The position numbers and the translations under genes are program-made. Shown in pieces: positions 14,407-23,871 of a stretch of 64,000 nucleotides of DNA. The notes under the pieces are model-generated. The model made no database searches, was not told where the DNA came from, and was given only the letters and a program-made list of their open reading frames with translations. This DNA comes from Roseburia hominis (GTDB lineage Bacteria; Bacillota; Clostridia; Lachnospirales; Lachnospiraceae). The stretch lies in assembly GCA_021771815.1 (NCBI GenBank), contig JAETOE010000004.1, forward strand, positions 48,600 to 112,599, read 5' to 3'. The first letter of the stretch is position 1. Every line of letters begins with the position of its first letter.

Positions 14407-17067
14407 GTGAAGAAGTTTTATGGAGAGAATGAGCTTCGCAGGATGTATCTGGATTTTTTTAAGAGCAAGGAGCATCTTGTCATGAACAGCTTTTCACTGG
14501 TGCCGCACAATGACAACAGTCTGCTTTTGATAAATGCAGGCATGGCGCCGTTAAAGCCGTATTTTACGGGACAGGAGATCCCGCCGAGAAGGAGAGTGAC
14601 GACGTGTCAGAAGTGTATTCGTACCGGAGATATCGAGAATGTCGGTAAGACGGCAAGACACCTGACATTTTTTGAGATGCTCGGAAACTTTTCTTTCGGT
14701 GATTATTTTAAGCATGAGGCGATTGCGTGGTCGTGGGAGTTTTTGACAAAGGTGCTTGGACTTGAAGAGGACAGGCTTTATCCGTCCGTCTATGGTGAGG
14801 ATGAAGAGGCGTTTACGATCTGGAATAAGGAGATCGGCGTTCCGGCGGAGCGTATCACGCGCTTTTACCGTGATCCCGAGACGGGAGAGTGCGACAACTT
14901 CTGGGAGCACGGCGCGGGTCCGTGCGGTCCGTGTTCCGAGATCTACTATGACCGTGGAGAGAAATACGGCTGCGGCAGCCCGGACTGTAAGGTCGGCTGT
15001 GACTGTGACCGTTTTATGGAAGTGTGGAACAACGTCTTCACGCAGTTCGAGGGTGACGGAAAGGGCGGTTACACCGAGCTTGCACAGAAGAATATCGATA
15101 CAGGTATGGGCTTGGAACGTCTTGCGGTCGTGATGCAGGATGTGGATTCTGTGTTCGATATCGACACAATGAAGGCGATCCGCGACAAGGTATGCGAGCT
15201 GTCCGGCAAGACTTATCAGAAGGATGCGCTTGACGATGTGTCCATCCGTCTGATTACCGATCATATCCGCTCGGCGACCTTTATGGTTTCCGACGGTATC
15301 ATGCCGTCCAACGAGGGCAGGGGCTATGTACTCCGCCGTATCATCCGCCGCGCGGCGAGACACGGAAGAATGCTCGGCATTCCGGGAACTTTTATGGCGA
15401 CGCTTGCGGCGACGGTCATAAAGGAAAGCGGCGACGGTTATCCGGAGTTGATCGAGAAGCAGGATTTCATCTTCAAGGTACTGACGCAGGAGGAGGAGAA
15501 TTTCAATAAGACGATCGACCAGGGGCTTTCTATTCTTGCCGACATGGAAAATGAAATGGTTGAAAAGGGCGAGAAGGTGCTCTCCGGCGAGAATGCGTTC
15601 AAGCTGTATGATACCTACGGATTCCCGGTTGATCTGACGCAGGAAATCCTTGAGGAGAAGGGTTTTTCCATCGACGAAGAGGGATTTTCCGCAGCGATGG
15701 AGGAGCAGCGCACGAAGGCAAGAAAAGCGCGCAAGGTGACGAATTACATGGGTGCGGACGTGACGGTCTACGAGTCGATCGATCCGTCTGTCACGACGGA
15801 GTTTGTCGGCTACGATACGCTTACGGCGAAGTCGAAGGTCGCGGTGCTGACGACGGAAACAGAGCTTGTCGAGGCGCTTTCCGACGGGGAGATCGGTACG
15901 ATCATCACGGAAAAGACGCCGTTCTATGCGACCATGGGCGGTCAGCAGGGCGATAAGGGCGTTATCCGCACTGCGGGCGGTACGTTTGCAGTGGAGGATA
16001 CCGTAAAGCTGCTCGGCGGCAAGGTCGGTCATATCGGAAGAATGACAAGCGGTATGATAAAGAATGGAGACGAGGTCACGCTATGCGTGGACGAGAAGCT
16101 TCGTGCAAGAGTCTGCCGGAACCATTCCGCAACGCATCTGCTCCAGAAAGCGCTTCGTGAAGTGCTCGGTACGCATGTAGAGCAGGCAGGTTCCTATCAG
16201 GATTCCGAGCGCACCCGTTTTGATTTCAGCCATTTTGCTGCAATGACGCCGGAAGAAGTAAAGAAGGTCGAGCAGATGGTCAATGAGAAGATCGGCGAGA
16301 GCATCGAGGTCTGCACGGATGTTATGACCGTGGAGGAAGCGAAGAAGACCGGGGCGATGGCGTTGTTCGGCGAGAAATACGGTGAGACGGTGCGCGTCGT
16401 GTCCATGGGCGATTTTTCCAAGGAGTTCTGCGGCGGTACGCATGTGAAGAACACCGGGGATATCGCAGTCTTTAAGATTATTTCCGAGAGCGGTGTGGCG
16501 GCAGGCGTGCGCCGTATCGAGGCGTTGACCGGAGATAATGTGTTCGCATATTATCAGAAGGAAGAGGAAGAGCTTAATGCGGCGGCGAAGGCGGCGAAGG
16601 CGACTCCGGCGACGCTTGTTGAGAAGATTGGCCATATGATGGCGGAGATCAAGGCACTTTCAAGTGAGAATGAGTCCTTAAAGAGCAAGGCGGCAAAGGA
16701 AGCGCTCGGAGACGTTATGGATCAGGTCGTAGAGGTAAAAGGCGTGAAGCTGCTTGCGACAAGTGTAGACGGAGTGGATATGAACGGTCTGAGAGACTTG
16801 GGAGATCAGCTTCGTGGCAAGCTCGGTGAGGGGGTTGTGGTATTGGCGTCTGCGGCGGACGGCAAGGTGAATCTGGTCGCCATGGCGACGGAAGGCGCAA
16901 TGAAGCAGGGCGCGCACGCGGGGAATCTGATTAAGAGCATTGCGGGCAAAGTCGGCGGAGGCGGCGGCGGACGTCCGAATATGGCGCAGGCCGGCGGCAA
17001 GAATCCGGCAGGTATCCCGGACGCGATCGCAGAAGCGAAAGCGGCATTGGAGAGTCAGATTGCATAA
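14407..17067 (+). CDS. alaS: Alanyl-tRNA synthetase
   Basis: An 886-residue class II synthetase that charges tRNA-Ala, close to the usual length. Seen in order: the catalytic core with motif 2 region RRVTTCQKCIRTGDIENVG, the tRNA-recognition and editing domain with HSATH and CGGTHVKNTGDI (zinc-binding editing site), and the C-Ala domain ending in a Gly-rich GGGGGGRPNMAQAGG segment. The frame is open upstream, but the GTG at 14407 follows GGAGG by 8 bases and matches the conserved N-terminus. No T-box is visible in the leader. Confidence 0.98.
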   Translation: MKKFYGENELRRMYLDFFKSKEHLVMNSFSLVPHNDNSLLLINAGMAPLKPYFTGQEIPPRRRVTTCQKCIRTGDIENVGKTARHLTFFEMLGNFSFGDYFKHEAIAWSWEFLTKVLGLEEDRLYPSVYGEDEEAFTIWNKEIGVPAERITRFYRDPETGECDNFWEHGAGPCGPCSEIYYDRGEKYGCGSPDCKVGCDCDRFMEVWNNVFTQFEGDGKGGYTELAQKNIDTGMGLERLAVVMQDVDSVFDIDTMKAIRDKVCELSGKTYQKDALDDVSIRLITDHIRSATFMVSDGIMPSNEGRGYVLRRIIRRAARHGRMLGIPGTFMATLAATVIKESGDGYPELIEKQDFIFKVLTQEEENFNKTIDQGLSILADMENEMVEKGEKVLSGENAFKLYDTYGFPVDLTQEILEEKGFSIDEEGFSAAMEEQRTKARKARKVTNYMGADVTVYESIDPSVTTEFVGYDTLTAKSKVAVLTTETELVEALSDGEIGTIITEKTPFYATMGGQQGDKGVIRTAGGTFAVEDTVKLLGGKVGHIGRMTSGMIKNGDEVTLCVDEKLRARVCRNHSATHLLQKALREVLGTHVEQAGSYQDSERTRFDFSHFAAMTPEEVKKVEQMVNEKIGESIEVCTDVMTVEEAKKTGAMALFGEKYGETVRVVSMGDFSKEFCGGTHVKNTGDIAVFKIISESGVAAGVRRIEALTGDNVFAYYQKEEEELNAAAKAAKATPATLVEKIGHMMAEIKALSSENESLKSKAAKEALGDVMDQVVEVKGVKLLATSVDGVDMNGLRDLGDQLRGKLGEGVVVLASAADGKVNLVAMATEGAMKQGAHAGNLIKSIAGKVGGGGGGRPNMAQAGGKNPAGIPDAIAEAKAALESQIA

Positions 17068-17141
17068 AAAGCTTTTGTTGATAGTATTATTAAAATTTTG
17101 TTAAGTGATGGAACTTTTGAGGAATATGGTGTATATTAAGT

Positions 17142-17178
17142 CATGTGGCAAAGGTATTATTTGCCACATGGCTTTTTA
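17142..17178 (+). terminator. Intrinsic terminator between alaS and the chemoreceptor gene
   Basis: Perfect 11-base arms CATGTGGCAAA (17142-17152) and TTTGCCACATG (17160-17170), then GCTTTTTATG. Confidence 0.85.
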
Positions 17179-17220
17179 TGTTACAACAAATCTTTATAAG
17201 CTGTAAAGGAGATAGATGAT

Positions 17221-18516
17221 ATGGCAGGAGAGACAATGAAGGAAGGAAAAATTGAACAAAAGGTAAAAGAGGCATTCGGCAATATACTGAAGCTTTTTGT
17301 GATAACTGTCTGTTATGCGGCATTGGCGTTGATTTTGACACAGTTTTTGCCAAAGAGCGTGGTTGTCGGTTATGTGGCAGTGTCTGTGGCGCTCTTACTG
17401 AGCATAGCGTTTGTGTCAATAAAGCTTTCAGCGAAGACGGCAAAGAAGGTTTCTGAATACGTGGTGGAACCGGTGATTGAACTCGATAGAGTTGCAAAAG
17501 AGATATCGGATGGTAATTTGGACGTTGAGGTAAATTATCACGGAGAGGATGAACTGGGAGAACTTGCGGATAGTTTCCGCAAGACGGCATTTACGCTGAA
17601 TCAGATTATTGAGGATTTAAGCTACATACTGGAGGAGTTCTCCAAGGGAAATTATACCGTGAAATCGAGATGTAAGGATGCTTATGTGGGAGAATTCAGT
17701 CTGGTAATGGAGCGGCTCATCGATACAGTGACGCATGTCAGCCAGACCTTACAGATGATTCGCAGCTCTTCGGATCAGGTGGCGGCGGGAGCCGAGCAGT
17801 TGGCGCTGAGTTCACAGGATCTGGCAAAGGGAGCAACGGATCAGGCAATGGCAGTGGAAGATCTGGTGACGAGTGTTACAGTGGTTACGGATCAGGTCGT
17901 TGCAAACAGCAAATCCACGGACGTAGTTCACGACAAGGCAAAGGAGGTCGGCGCTGAGGCGAATAACAGCCAGAAAAAGATGGAGGAGCTGACCCAGGCG
18001 ATGGAACGGATTCTGACGACTTCCCAGCAGCTGGAGCAGGTGATCGGACAGATTGAGAATATCGCTTCCCAGACGAATCTTTTGTCTTTGAACGCGTCGA
18101 TTGAGGCGGCGAGAGCCGGAGAGGCAGGACGCGGCTTTGCGGTAGTGGCGGAGCAGATACGTATGCTGGCGGAGGACAGCGCCAATTCGGCGGAAACCTC
18201 CAAGAAGCTGCTTGAAGCAAACCAGAAAGAAGTAAGCTATGGCAATGAAGTGACACAGAAGACGGCAGAGTCTTTGAATAAGGTGCTGACGGAATTGGAT
18301 ACGATTATTGGGGAAGTGGCAAATATTCGTGTGGCGTCAGATCATCAGGCGGTCTCTGTAAAGCAGATTGAAAAGGGTGTGAAACAGATCGGAGATACCA
18401 TCCAGAGCAACTCGGCGGCATCACAGGAGACTTCCGCTACAAGCGAACAGCTCGCGGCAGAGGCAGATTCCCTGGATTCGCTGGTAGGTAAATTCCGTTT
18501 GCTGGGTACAAAATAG
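17221..18516 (+). CDS. Methyl-accepting chemotaxis protein without an extracellular sensor domain
   Basis: A 431-residue chemoreceptor. Two closely spaced hydrophobic segments (about residues 23-45 and 50-68) leave virtually no external loop; then a HAMP domain (about 70-125), a second HAMP-like linker, and a signalling domain whose hairpin tip reads [43 protein letters not shown]. It would couple to CheA/CheW from inside the cell, sensing membrane or cytoplasmic state. No che or flagellar genes are nearby. Confidence 0.92.
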   Translation: MAGETMKEGKIEQKVKEAFGNILKLFVITVCYAALALILTQFLPKSVVVGYVAVSVALLLSIAFVSIKLSAKTAKKVSEYVVEPVIELDRVAKEISDGNLDVEVNYHGEDELGELADSFRKTAFTLNQIIEDLSYILEEFSKGNYTVKSRCKDAYVGEFSLVMERLIDTVTHVSQTLQMIRSSSDQVAAGAEQLALSSQDLAKGATDQAMAVEDLVTSVTVVTDQVVANSKSTDVVHDKAKEVGAEANNSQKKMEELTQAMERILTTSQQLEQVIGQIENIASQTNLLSLNASIEAARAGEAGRGFAVVAEQIRMLAEDSANSAETSKKLLEANQKEVSYGNEVTQKTAESLNKVLTELDTIIGEVANIRVASDHQAVSVKQIEKGVKQIGDTIQSNSAASQETSATSEQLAAEADSLDSLVGKFRLLGTK

Positions 18517-18556
18517 AAGAAAATTGTCTGAATTTTTCTAAGTTTTTGAAAAATGG

Positions 18557-18584
18557 TTGACGGATAAAAATTATGTGTTATAAT
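18557..18584 (+). promoter_or_regulatory. Promoter of rpsU
   Basis: TTGACG (18557-18562), 16-base spacer, perfect TATAAT (18579-18584). The leader before the start codon is about 72 bases. Confidence 0.8.
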
Positions 18585-18662
18585 GCTATATAGTGCAATG
18601 AATATGACCCAAACAGTTGAATATGCACAATACGCAACTGGAGGGAGGTTAGGTGTGAGATA

Positions 18663-18839
18663 ATGTCTAGTGTAATCGTAAAAGAAAATGAGACTTTAGA
18701 CAGCGCTTTACGTCGTTTTAAGAGAAACTGCGCAAAGGCAGGTATCCAGCAGGAGATTCGTAAGAGAGAACACTACGAGAAGCCAAGCGTTAAGCGTAAG
18801 AAGAAATCTGAAGCAGCTAGAAAAAGAAAGTACAATTAG
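18663..18839 (+). CDS. rpsU: 30S ribosomal protein S21
   Basis: A 58-residue protein beginning [19 protein letters not shown] and ending in the very basic [15 protein letters not shown], both diagnostic of bacterial S21. It binds the small subunit near the anti-Shine-Dalgarno region and aids initiation. AGGTG (18651-18655) lies 7 bases upstream of the ATG, with a stronger GGGAGG further away. It has its own promoter and terminator. Confidence 0.97.
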   Translation: MSSVIVKENETLDSALRRFKRNCAKAGIQQEIRKREHYEKPSVKRKKKSEAARKRKYN

Positions 18840-18847
18840 TGTATGTA

Positions 18848-18881
18848 AAAAAAGCTACCGCATTGCGGTAGCTTTTTTTTG
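18848..18881 (+). terminator. Intrinsic terminator of rpsU
   Basis: Fourteen-base arms AAAAAAGCTACCGC and GCGGTAGCTTTTTT around an ATT loop, with a further T-run. Confidence 0.93.
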
Positions 18882-18949
18882 GTATTGCGATGTCAATAAT
18901 TGTGTAAAGATTACGGAAAATAGCAAAAATTGCAGCCCAGAAAGGGAAA

Positions 18950-18984
18950 TGAGTATTTACTCAAATTAAAAAGTCTGTTACTAT
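18950..18984 (+). promoter_or_regulatory. Promoter of the surface-protein gene with a TetR-type palindromic operator over the -35 box
   Basis: TGAGTATTTACTCA (18950-18963) is a perfect palindrome; its right half contains the -35 box TTTACT (18956-18961). A 17-base spacer leads to TACTAT (18979-18984). An identical palindrome and nearly identical promoter occur at 25619, beside the TetR gene at 24914-25501. Confidence 0.75.
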
Positions 18985-19019
18985 AAGAGCAGATGATGAT
19001 AGCGACAGAAGGAGTAAAT

Positions 19020-22000
19020 ATGAAAAACATAAAGAAAAAAATAGTGTGGATGCTGTGTATACCGATGTTATTGTCCGTGTGCTATGGACAGCCGGCGGTG
19101 GCATGGGCAGCCGACAATGAAGTGATATCTACAGCACCATCCATGGAAGATGATGCGAATAATGGCGAAGAATCGTTTCTTTTTTCAGATGAAAATCCGG
19201 ATGCGGAAATCATGCCGCTGGCAGGTGTCGCAGCGGTTGATGGGAGCAGTCTGGTGAAATCAGTTGCTTTGAGAAAGGCGGACGGCACAGAGGTGCATGA
19301 TGGGGATACAATCAGCCTTGCGGATAACATATCCGTTGAGATTATACTGCATAATCTGGTCACGGACAATGAAAACGGAACGGTGAATTATGTAGCCGGA
19401 ACAGAATATGAACTGTTGACCATGCCGGAGTCGTTTGCAAAACCGACGGGCGATGTTAATGCTGATGTGTTGATAGCCGGAACCGCTATTCCTTTTGGAA
19501 CCTTGACTTACAGCACGGAAGGCAGGGTGAAATTAAAAGCAGTTTCGATCCCGGATGGAAATACAGTGCTTGAGCCAAATGTAAAAGTAGGTGCAAATTT
19601 GGATGCAGGTTCTATTGGTGACAGGGAAGAGGCAGACATTGTATTTAGTGTCGCGGGAAGTACATATACTTTTAGAGTTAAGATTGCGGAAAATGTCAAG
19701 ACGCCCCCTGTGATGGAGAAACATTATACTACAGATATCTCGGATTCGACGCTTCAGCACTGGACGGTGAAGATTACGGAGGGTTCGAAACAATACGCCG
19801 ATGGGTGGAACTTTGTAGATACGGTCAGCGGGGATATAGAGTACAAGGGAAACTGGAATGTAGCAGCTCCGGCAGGCGGCTCGGCAGAAACACTTTCCGT
19901 AGAAGAAAATAAAAGACTTTCCTGCAAGCTGAACCCGTCAGGTACGAAGGATGCTGTGTGGACAATTACTTACGATACCCATACGGTTAATTCTACGATT
20001 AAGACATCTGCAAGCGGCGCAGGTGGTTCGGCAAAGATTACCTCTACGATACAGAATAACGCGAACCTTTATGATGCAGCAGATTCGGTGACGCCGCTCG
20101 TGGCGGTCAGTAAGGGTGGAACAGAAGAAAAAGACGGACTCACTGTCACAAAGGCAGGCGTTGTGGGAACGAATGCGGATGGAAGCAAGTACATTGATTA
20201 TACAATTAGAGTAAATGCGAAAGGCTATACATTTAATAATGTAGTAATATATGATAGGGTGACAGGAGCACCGGTGTTAGCTTCGGGCGCAAACATTTTA
20301 TTTGATACCAGCAGCGTGAGTGCCGCTGGGGGAACTGTGACGTATGCAGATGCTATTGGACACATAGCAACCCAAACTGCTACGGAGAACGGATATACCT
20401 ATTCCATGAAAGTTGCATATTCTACAATCAGCGGAACGAGTGATTATGTGATTTCTTACCGTGTGACCGTTAGTGACTGGGCAGAGTATAGGAAATACAA
20501 CGAGCCGGCTGTTAATAACAGTGCGTGGATGACTTTTGAAATGGATGGAGGTACCGGGGAAGCGTATAAGATCCCTGAAATGAAGGCTGGTGGTCAGACG
20601 CTGGTATCCGGTTCTCTTGAAAAGAGTGTGGGGGTTTATGACGCGAAGACCAACCAGATTACTTGGACGATTACAGTTAACAATGAGAAGTCGTCAATCG
20701 GTGATATTGTAATTGAGGATATCATTGGCGGCGAAGCGTCAAGTGAGGTGTCGAAGCACCAGGAGTATGTAAAATGCCAGAATCTAAAGATTAACGACGC
20801 AGAGACTGCACTGCCGTCTGATTTTGAGAGTATAGATGCGTCCGGAAATGTGAGGTTTGCATTTGACAGCAGCAACGGCTTGAACCTGAACGGGAAAAAG
20901 GCGACTTTTGAGGTGGTCACACGCTTGACAGATGCGGACTATTATCAGAATAACCGCAACGACGACAAGACGTTTAAAAATACGGCGAAGCTTTATATGG
21001 ACGCAGTCCCGGACGCAGTTATGACGGTCAGTGCGACATGTTCGCCGAAGTCTACCGTTCTTGAGAAATCTGCGGGTACATATGATTATTTTAATCATAC
21101 GATTCCCTGGATGATTACGGTAAATAAAAGTCAGATGGCATTGGGACATCCGGTTATCACAGATACGCTCCCGGCAGGGCTGAGTCTAAAGACGGGTACA
21201 CTTATGCTGGATGGAGCAGTGCTTGGCACAACGCCAAATACCGATGGCGAATATTACACCTATGATGGAGAGAACAGAGAAATCGTTGTGTACTTAAAGA
21301 GCGCTGTCACTGGTGATACATATAGAACGATAGCATTTGACAGTGTCGTCGATGTGGAGAACGCTGTATTTGACGGAAAAGCGGTAAAGAATTATAACGG
21401 TGAGATTAAGGCTGCGAATAAGGTATCGCTTATGACGGATGAGCGAAGCAGTGAACTGGCGGTATCTAAGGCTTGTACATGGGACAACCAATTGCTTGGA
21501 AAGACGGGAACACCGGACGGAAGCGGAAGTGTCGAATATTCGGTCGTGGTTAATAAGACGGGAATTGAGCTTTCGCCAGGAACGATCGTGACGGATACGC
21601 TGTCGAAAGGGTTGATTTTAAGTCCTTCGAGCATTAAGTTATATAAAGTGACGGTTAAGGCAGACGGCAATTATGATCAGGGCGACGAGGTGTGGGACTT
21701 CTCGTATGATACAGAGAGCAGGGCGGACGGTACGACGATACTGTCTCTGACATTGCCGGACAATCCGGGAAACTCGGCATATATGTTGAAATACAGTGCC
21801 AGAGCGACGGATGCGGGCGCTGCGACTTATGGAAATAGTGTTACAATGAGCGGGCTGTCAAGCAACAGCAATTCCGCCAAGGTGAACATTGCGAAGAATG
21901 CCATGTTTTCGGGCGGCGGTGCGTCACTCTATAATCCAAGCGGCCTGAAAATTATGGCTAAGGACGAGAACGGAGATCCTCTTGCCGGAGCAACCTACAT

Positions 22001-23504
22001 GTTAAGCTATGACGGTCATGTGCTGGCGAGAGCGACTACGGATAAAGCAGGGGCACTGACATTCCGGGCCGTGGATTTGAATGTCGATTATGTGGTAGAG
22101 CAGGTGGATGCGCCTGTGGGTTATCGGCTTACGGATGTGAAACAGGTATCAGCTTACGGAACAGTGACACCAGATACAGCGGGTAAGTCTGCGGTTCTTC
22201 AGGTGGGAGAGACGGGCAGCACGAAAATGACACAGGTTGAGTTCACTTATGCGTTGAAGAATACCGATCTTGTATTTACGAAGGTGAATGAAAGCGGCGA
22301 ACCATTGGAAGATGCGGAATTTACAATTTATACGGTATCGGCGGGCAGCGATGGCGCTGAGGCACTCACGCGGGCCGGTACGAAAAAGAGCGACGTAAAC
22401 GGCGTGGTGCGCTTTACAGAAGTGACTGCTGGAGAGTATCTTATTCGTGAGACAGCTTCGCCGGAGGGTTATGTGCTGAGTGCGGAAGAAATTATGGTAT
22501 CGATAGACGTGAATGCAGATATTACGGCATTCTATTTACGTGGAGATACAGCGCATGCGACGGTGCATAAATTCGAAAATGTGGCGAAGAGGGAAGGTAC
22601 GGTAAGCTTTGTCCTGCATAGTGTAAGCGGAGAGAAGCTTGCGGGAGGCGTTTTTGAACTTTATTCTTTGAATGGCGCCGGAGAAGAGACTTATGTGACC
22701 GAGACGACAAGCGACGCGGACGGTGAGGTGACCTTTACTGGTCTAAAGAAGGGCAAATATCATATCCGTCAGACGTCGGCACCGTATGCATATACGTTTG
22801 ACAACGATTTAGAACTGACGATAGAGATGGAGGATAATGCAGACGGACATGCGGAAGTCGCAGCCTTTTATAAGACAGGGGACGGAGGAAAGACCTGGGT
22901 GACAAGCGTGACGAACACGAAGTTACCGACAACAGATATTGCGTTTATCGGTGTCAGCCATGCGGATGAAAGAAGAATGCAGGGAGCCCGGTTCGGACTT
23001 TACCGCAGGAACTATAGGGCAGACGGTACGGAATGGTTAGAAATTCTGTTTGTTGAGACATCTGATTCGGACGGCAAGGTCAAGTTTTCGGAGATAGTCG
23101 AAGGAGATTATGAGATTATGCTGCTTTCGGCGCCGGAAGGCTATAGCAGTAAGAGCGTACCGATCGTCCTGTCGGTGGATGGCACGGGAAAACTGAAAAC
23201 CTTTTATTTCAAGGGAGAAAAGGAAGAAAATCTACTGGATGAAGGGACAGGTGAGATTGAATTTGATGTGGTGAAGGAACCGGAGAAGCCGGAAGAAAAG
23301 CCGGGGGAGAAACCTACAGAAAAACCGGAAGAGAAGCCGACAGAGAAACCGGAAGAGAAGCCAGAGGAGAAGCCGACAGAGAGTCCTTCTGATGCTCCGG
23401 AGGAGGAAGCGAACGACGATTCCGCAGAAGATTCCAACACGTATAGCGGCGGTATCTGGAATAAAGAACATACGTATTTGACGTCACCGTACACGGGAGA
23501 ATAA
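19020..23504 (+). CDS. Large secreted surface protein with Cna_B/SpaA-type isopeptide domains
   Basis: A 1494-residue protein with a Sec signal peptide (cut expected after about residue 33, AVAWAA). Residues about 60-950 hold repeated adhesin-like beta domains with LEKSAGTYD and ITDTLPAGL type motifs. The C-terminal third has four SpaA/Cna_B prealbumin-like domains with recurring EQVDAPVGY, RETASPEGY, RQTSAPYAY and LLSAPEGY motifs that often form Lys-Asn isopeptide bonds. A Pro/Glu/Lys-rich repeat stalk precedes the end. The protein stops at SPYTGE, a sortase-like motif without the hydrophobic tail normally needed for anchoring. GAAGGAG sets the start at 19020. No sortase gene is in the window. 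Confidence 0.88.
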   Translation: MKNIKKKIVWMLCIPMLLSVCYGQPAVAWAADNEVISTAPSMEDDANNGEESFLFSDENPDAEIMPLAGVAAVDGSSLVKSVALRKADGTEVHDGDTISLADNISVEIILHNLVTDNENGTVNYVAGTEYELLTMPESFAKPTGDVNADVLIAGTAIPFGTLTYSTEGRVKLKAVSIPDGNTVLEPNVKVGANLDAGSIGDREEADIVFSVAGSTYTFRVKIAENVKTPPVMEKHYTTDISDSTLQHWTVKITEGSKQYADGWNFVDTVSGDIEYKGNWNVAAPAGGSAETLSVEENKRLSCKLNPSGTKDAVWTITYDTHTVNSTIKTSASGAGGSAKITSTIQNNANLYDAADSVTPLVAVSKGGTEEKDGLTVTKAGVVGTNADGSKYIDYTIRVNAKGYTFNNVVIYDRVTGAPVLASGANILFDTSSVSAAGGTVTYADAIGHIATQTATENGYTYSMKVAYSTISGTSDYVISYRVTVSDWAEYRKYNEPAVNNSAWMTFEMDGGTGEAYKIPEMKAGGQTLVSGSLEKSVGVYDAKTNQITWTITVNNEKSSIGDIVIEDIIGGEASSEVSKHQEYVKCQNLKINDAETALPSDFESIDASGNVRFAFDSSNGLNLNGKKATFEVVTRLTDADYYQNNRNDDKTFKNTAKLYMDAVPDAVMTVSATCSPKSTVLEKSAGTYDYFNHTIPWMITVNKSQMALGHPVITDTLPAGLSLKTGTLMLDGAVLGTTPNTDGEYYTYDGENREIVVYLKSAVTGDTYRTIAFDSVVDVENAVFDGKAVKNYNGEIKAANKVSLMTDERSSELAVSKACTWDNQLLGKTGTPDGSGSVEYSVVVNKTGIELSPGTIVTDTLSKGLILSPSSIKLYKVTVKADGNYDQGDEVWDFSYDTESRADGTTILSLTLPDNPGNSAYMLKYSARATDAGAATYGNSVTMSGLSSNSNSAKVNIAKNAMFSGGGASLYNPSGLKIMAKDENGDPLAGATYMLSYDGHVLARATTDKAGALTFRAVDLNVDYVVEQVDAPVGYRLTDVKQVSAYGTVTPDTAGKSAVLQVGETGSTKMTQVEFTYALKNTDLVFTKVNESGEPLEDAEFTIYTVSAGSDGAEALTRAGTKKSDVNGVVRFTEVTAGEYLIRETASPEGYVLSAEEIMVSIDVNADITAFYLRGDTAHATVHKFENVAKREGTVSFVLHSVSGEKLAGGVFELYSLNGAGEETYVTETTSDADGEVTFTGLKKGKYHIRQTSAPYAYTFDNDLELTIEMEDNADGHAEVAAFYKTGDGGKTWVTSVTNTKLPTTDIAFIGVSHADERRMQGARFGLYRRNYRADGTEWLEILFVETSDSDGKVKFSEIVEGDYEIMLLSAPEGYSSKSVPIVLSVDGTGKLKTFYFKGEKEENLLDEGTGEIEFDVVKEPEKPEEKPGEKPTEKPEEKPTEKPEEKPEEKPTESPSDAPEEEANDDSAEDSNTYSGGIWNKEHTYLTSPYTGE
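23350..23390 (+). repeat. Pro/Glu/Lys stalk repeats in the surface protein (part of 23275-23390)
   Basis: From about 23275 to 23390 the DNA repeats units encoding (K/E)PEEKPTEKPEEKP; this entry marks the most regular end. Such stalks usually span the cell wall in anchored proteins. Confidence 0.7.
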
Positions 23505-23582
23505 TTAAGACAGCGCAACAGAGAAGATAAGAAGCAGAAACGAAATGAAAAAGGTAAGAAAATTCCCTGCGGGAAAAAGAAT

Positions 23583-23610
23583 TTTACAAGCCCGTAATCT
23601 GTGGTATAAT
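23583..23610 (+). promoter_or_regulatory. Promoter ahead of the decayed small gene and DHH gene
   Basis: TTTACA (23583-23588), 16-base spacer, TATAAT (23605-23610). It precedes an ACGGAGGGAG ribosome binding site and the decayed frame at 23665. Confidence 0.65.
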
Positions 23611-23664
23611 AGCACTATGAACAGAAATTCGGATATTGGAATACAGATATACGGAGGGAGCGCG

Positions 23665-23840
23665 ATGAAAAGTAGAAGAACACCGATGGTATGATTGTAT
23701 GTCCATATATTTTAAATTGACGTGGACGAGAGTTTGCAGGTTAGGGAAAATATACCGTAGTGGATGAAGATGGTACAAAGCATGTCTGCGGTGCGGATGA
23801 AATCTGGAAACGATATGAGAAACCTGAAGATGCAGAATAA
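23665..23840 (+). pseudogene. Decayed small gene (about 58 codons originally)
   Basis: An ATG at 23665 with a strong upstream GGAGG starts a frame that hits TGA at 23692 and TAA soon after, yet continues as IDVDESLQVRENI; then one frame shift near 23755 continues as VVDEDGTKHVCGADEIWKRYEKPEDAE to a stop at 23838. The protein-like composition on both sides of the lesions, together with the intact promoter and ribosome binding site, suggests a recently disabled small gene. I do not recognise the family. Confidence 0.45.
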
Positions 23841-23871
23841 ATTTATATCATTACATAAGGAGAAAAGGAAA

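Noticed and set aside
14551..16032. 493-codon open frame on the minus strand opposite alaS
   Set aside because: It lies wholly inside alaS, has no ribosome binding site, and its composition (Arg/His/Leu-rich) is what the complement of this codon use gives.
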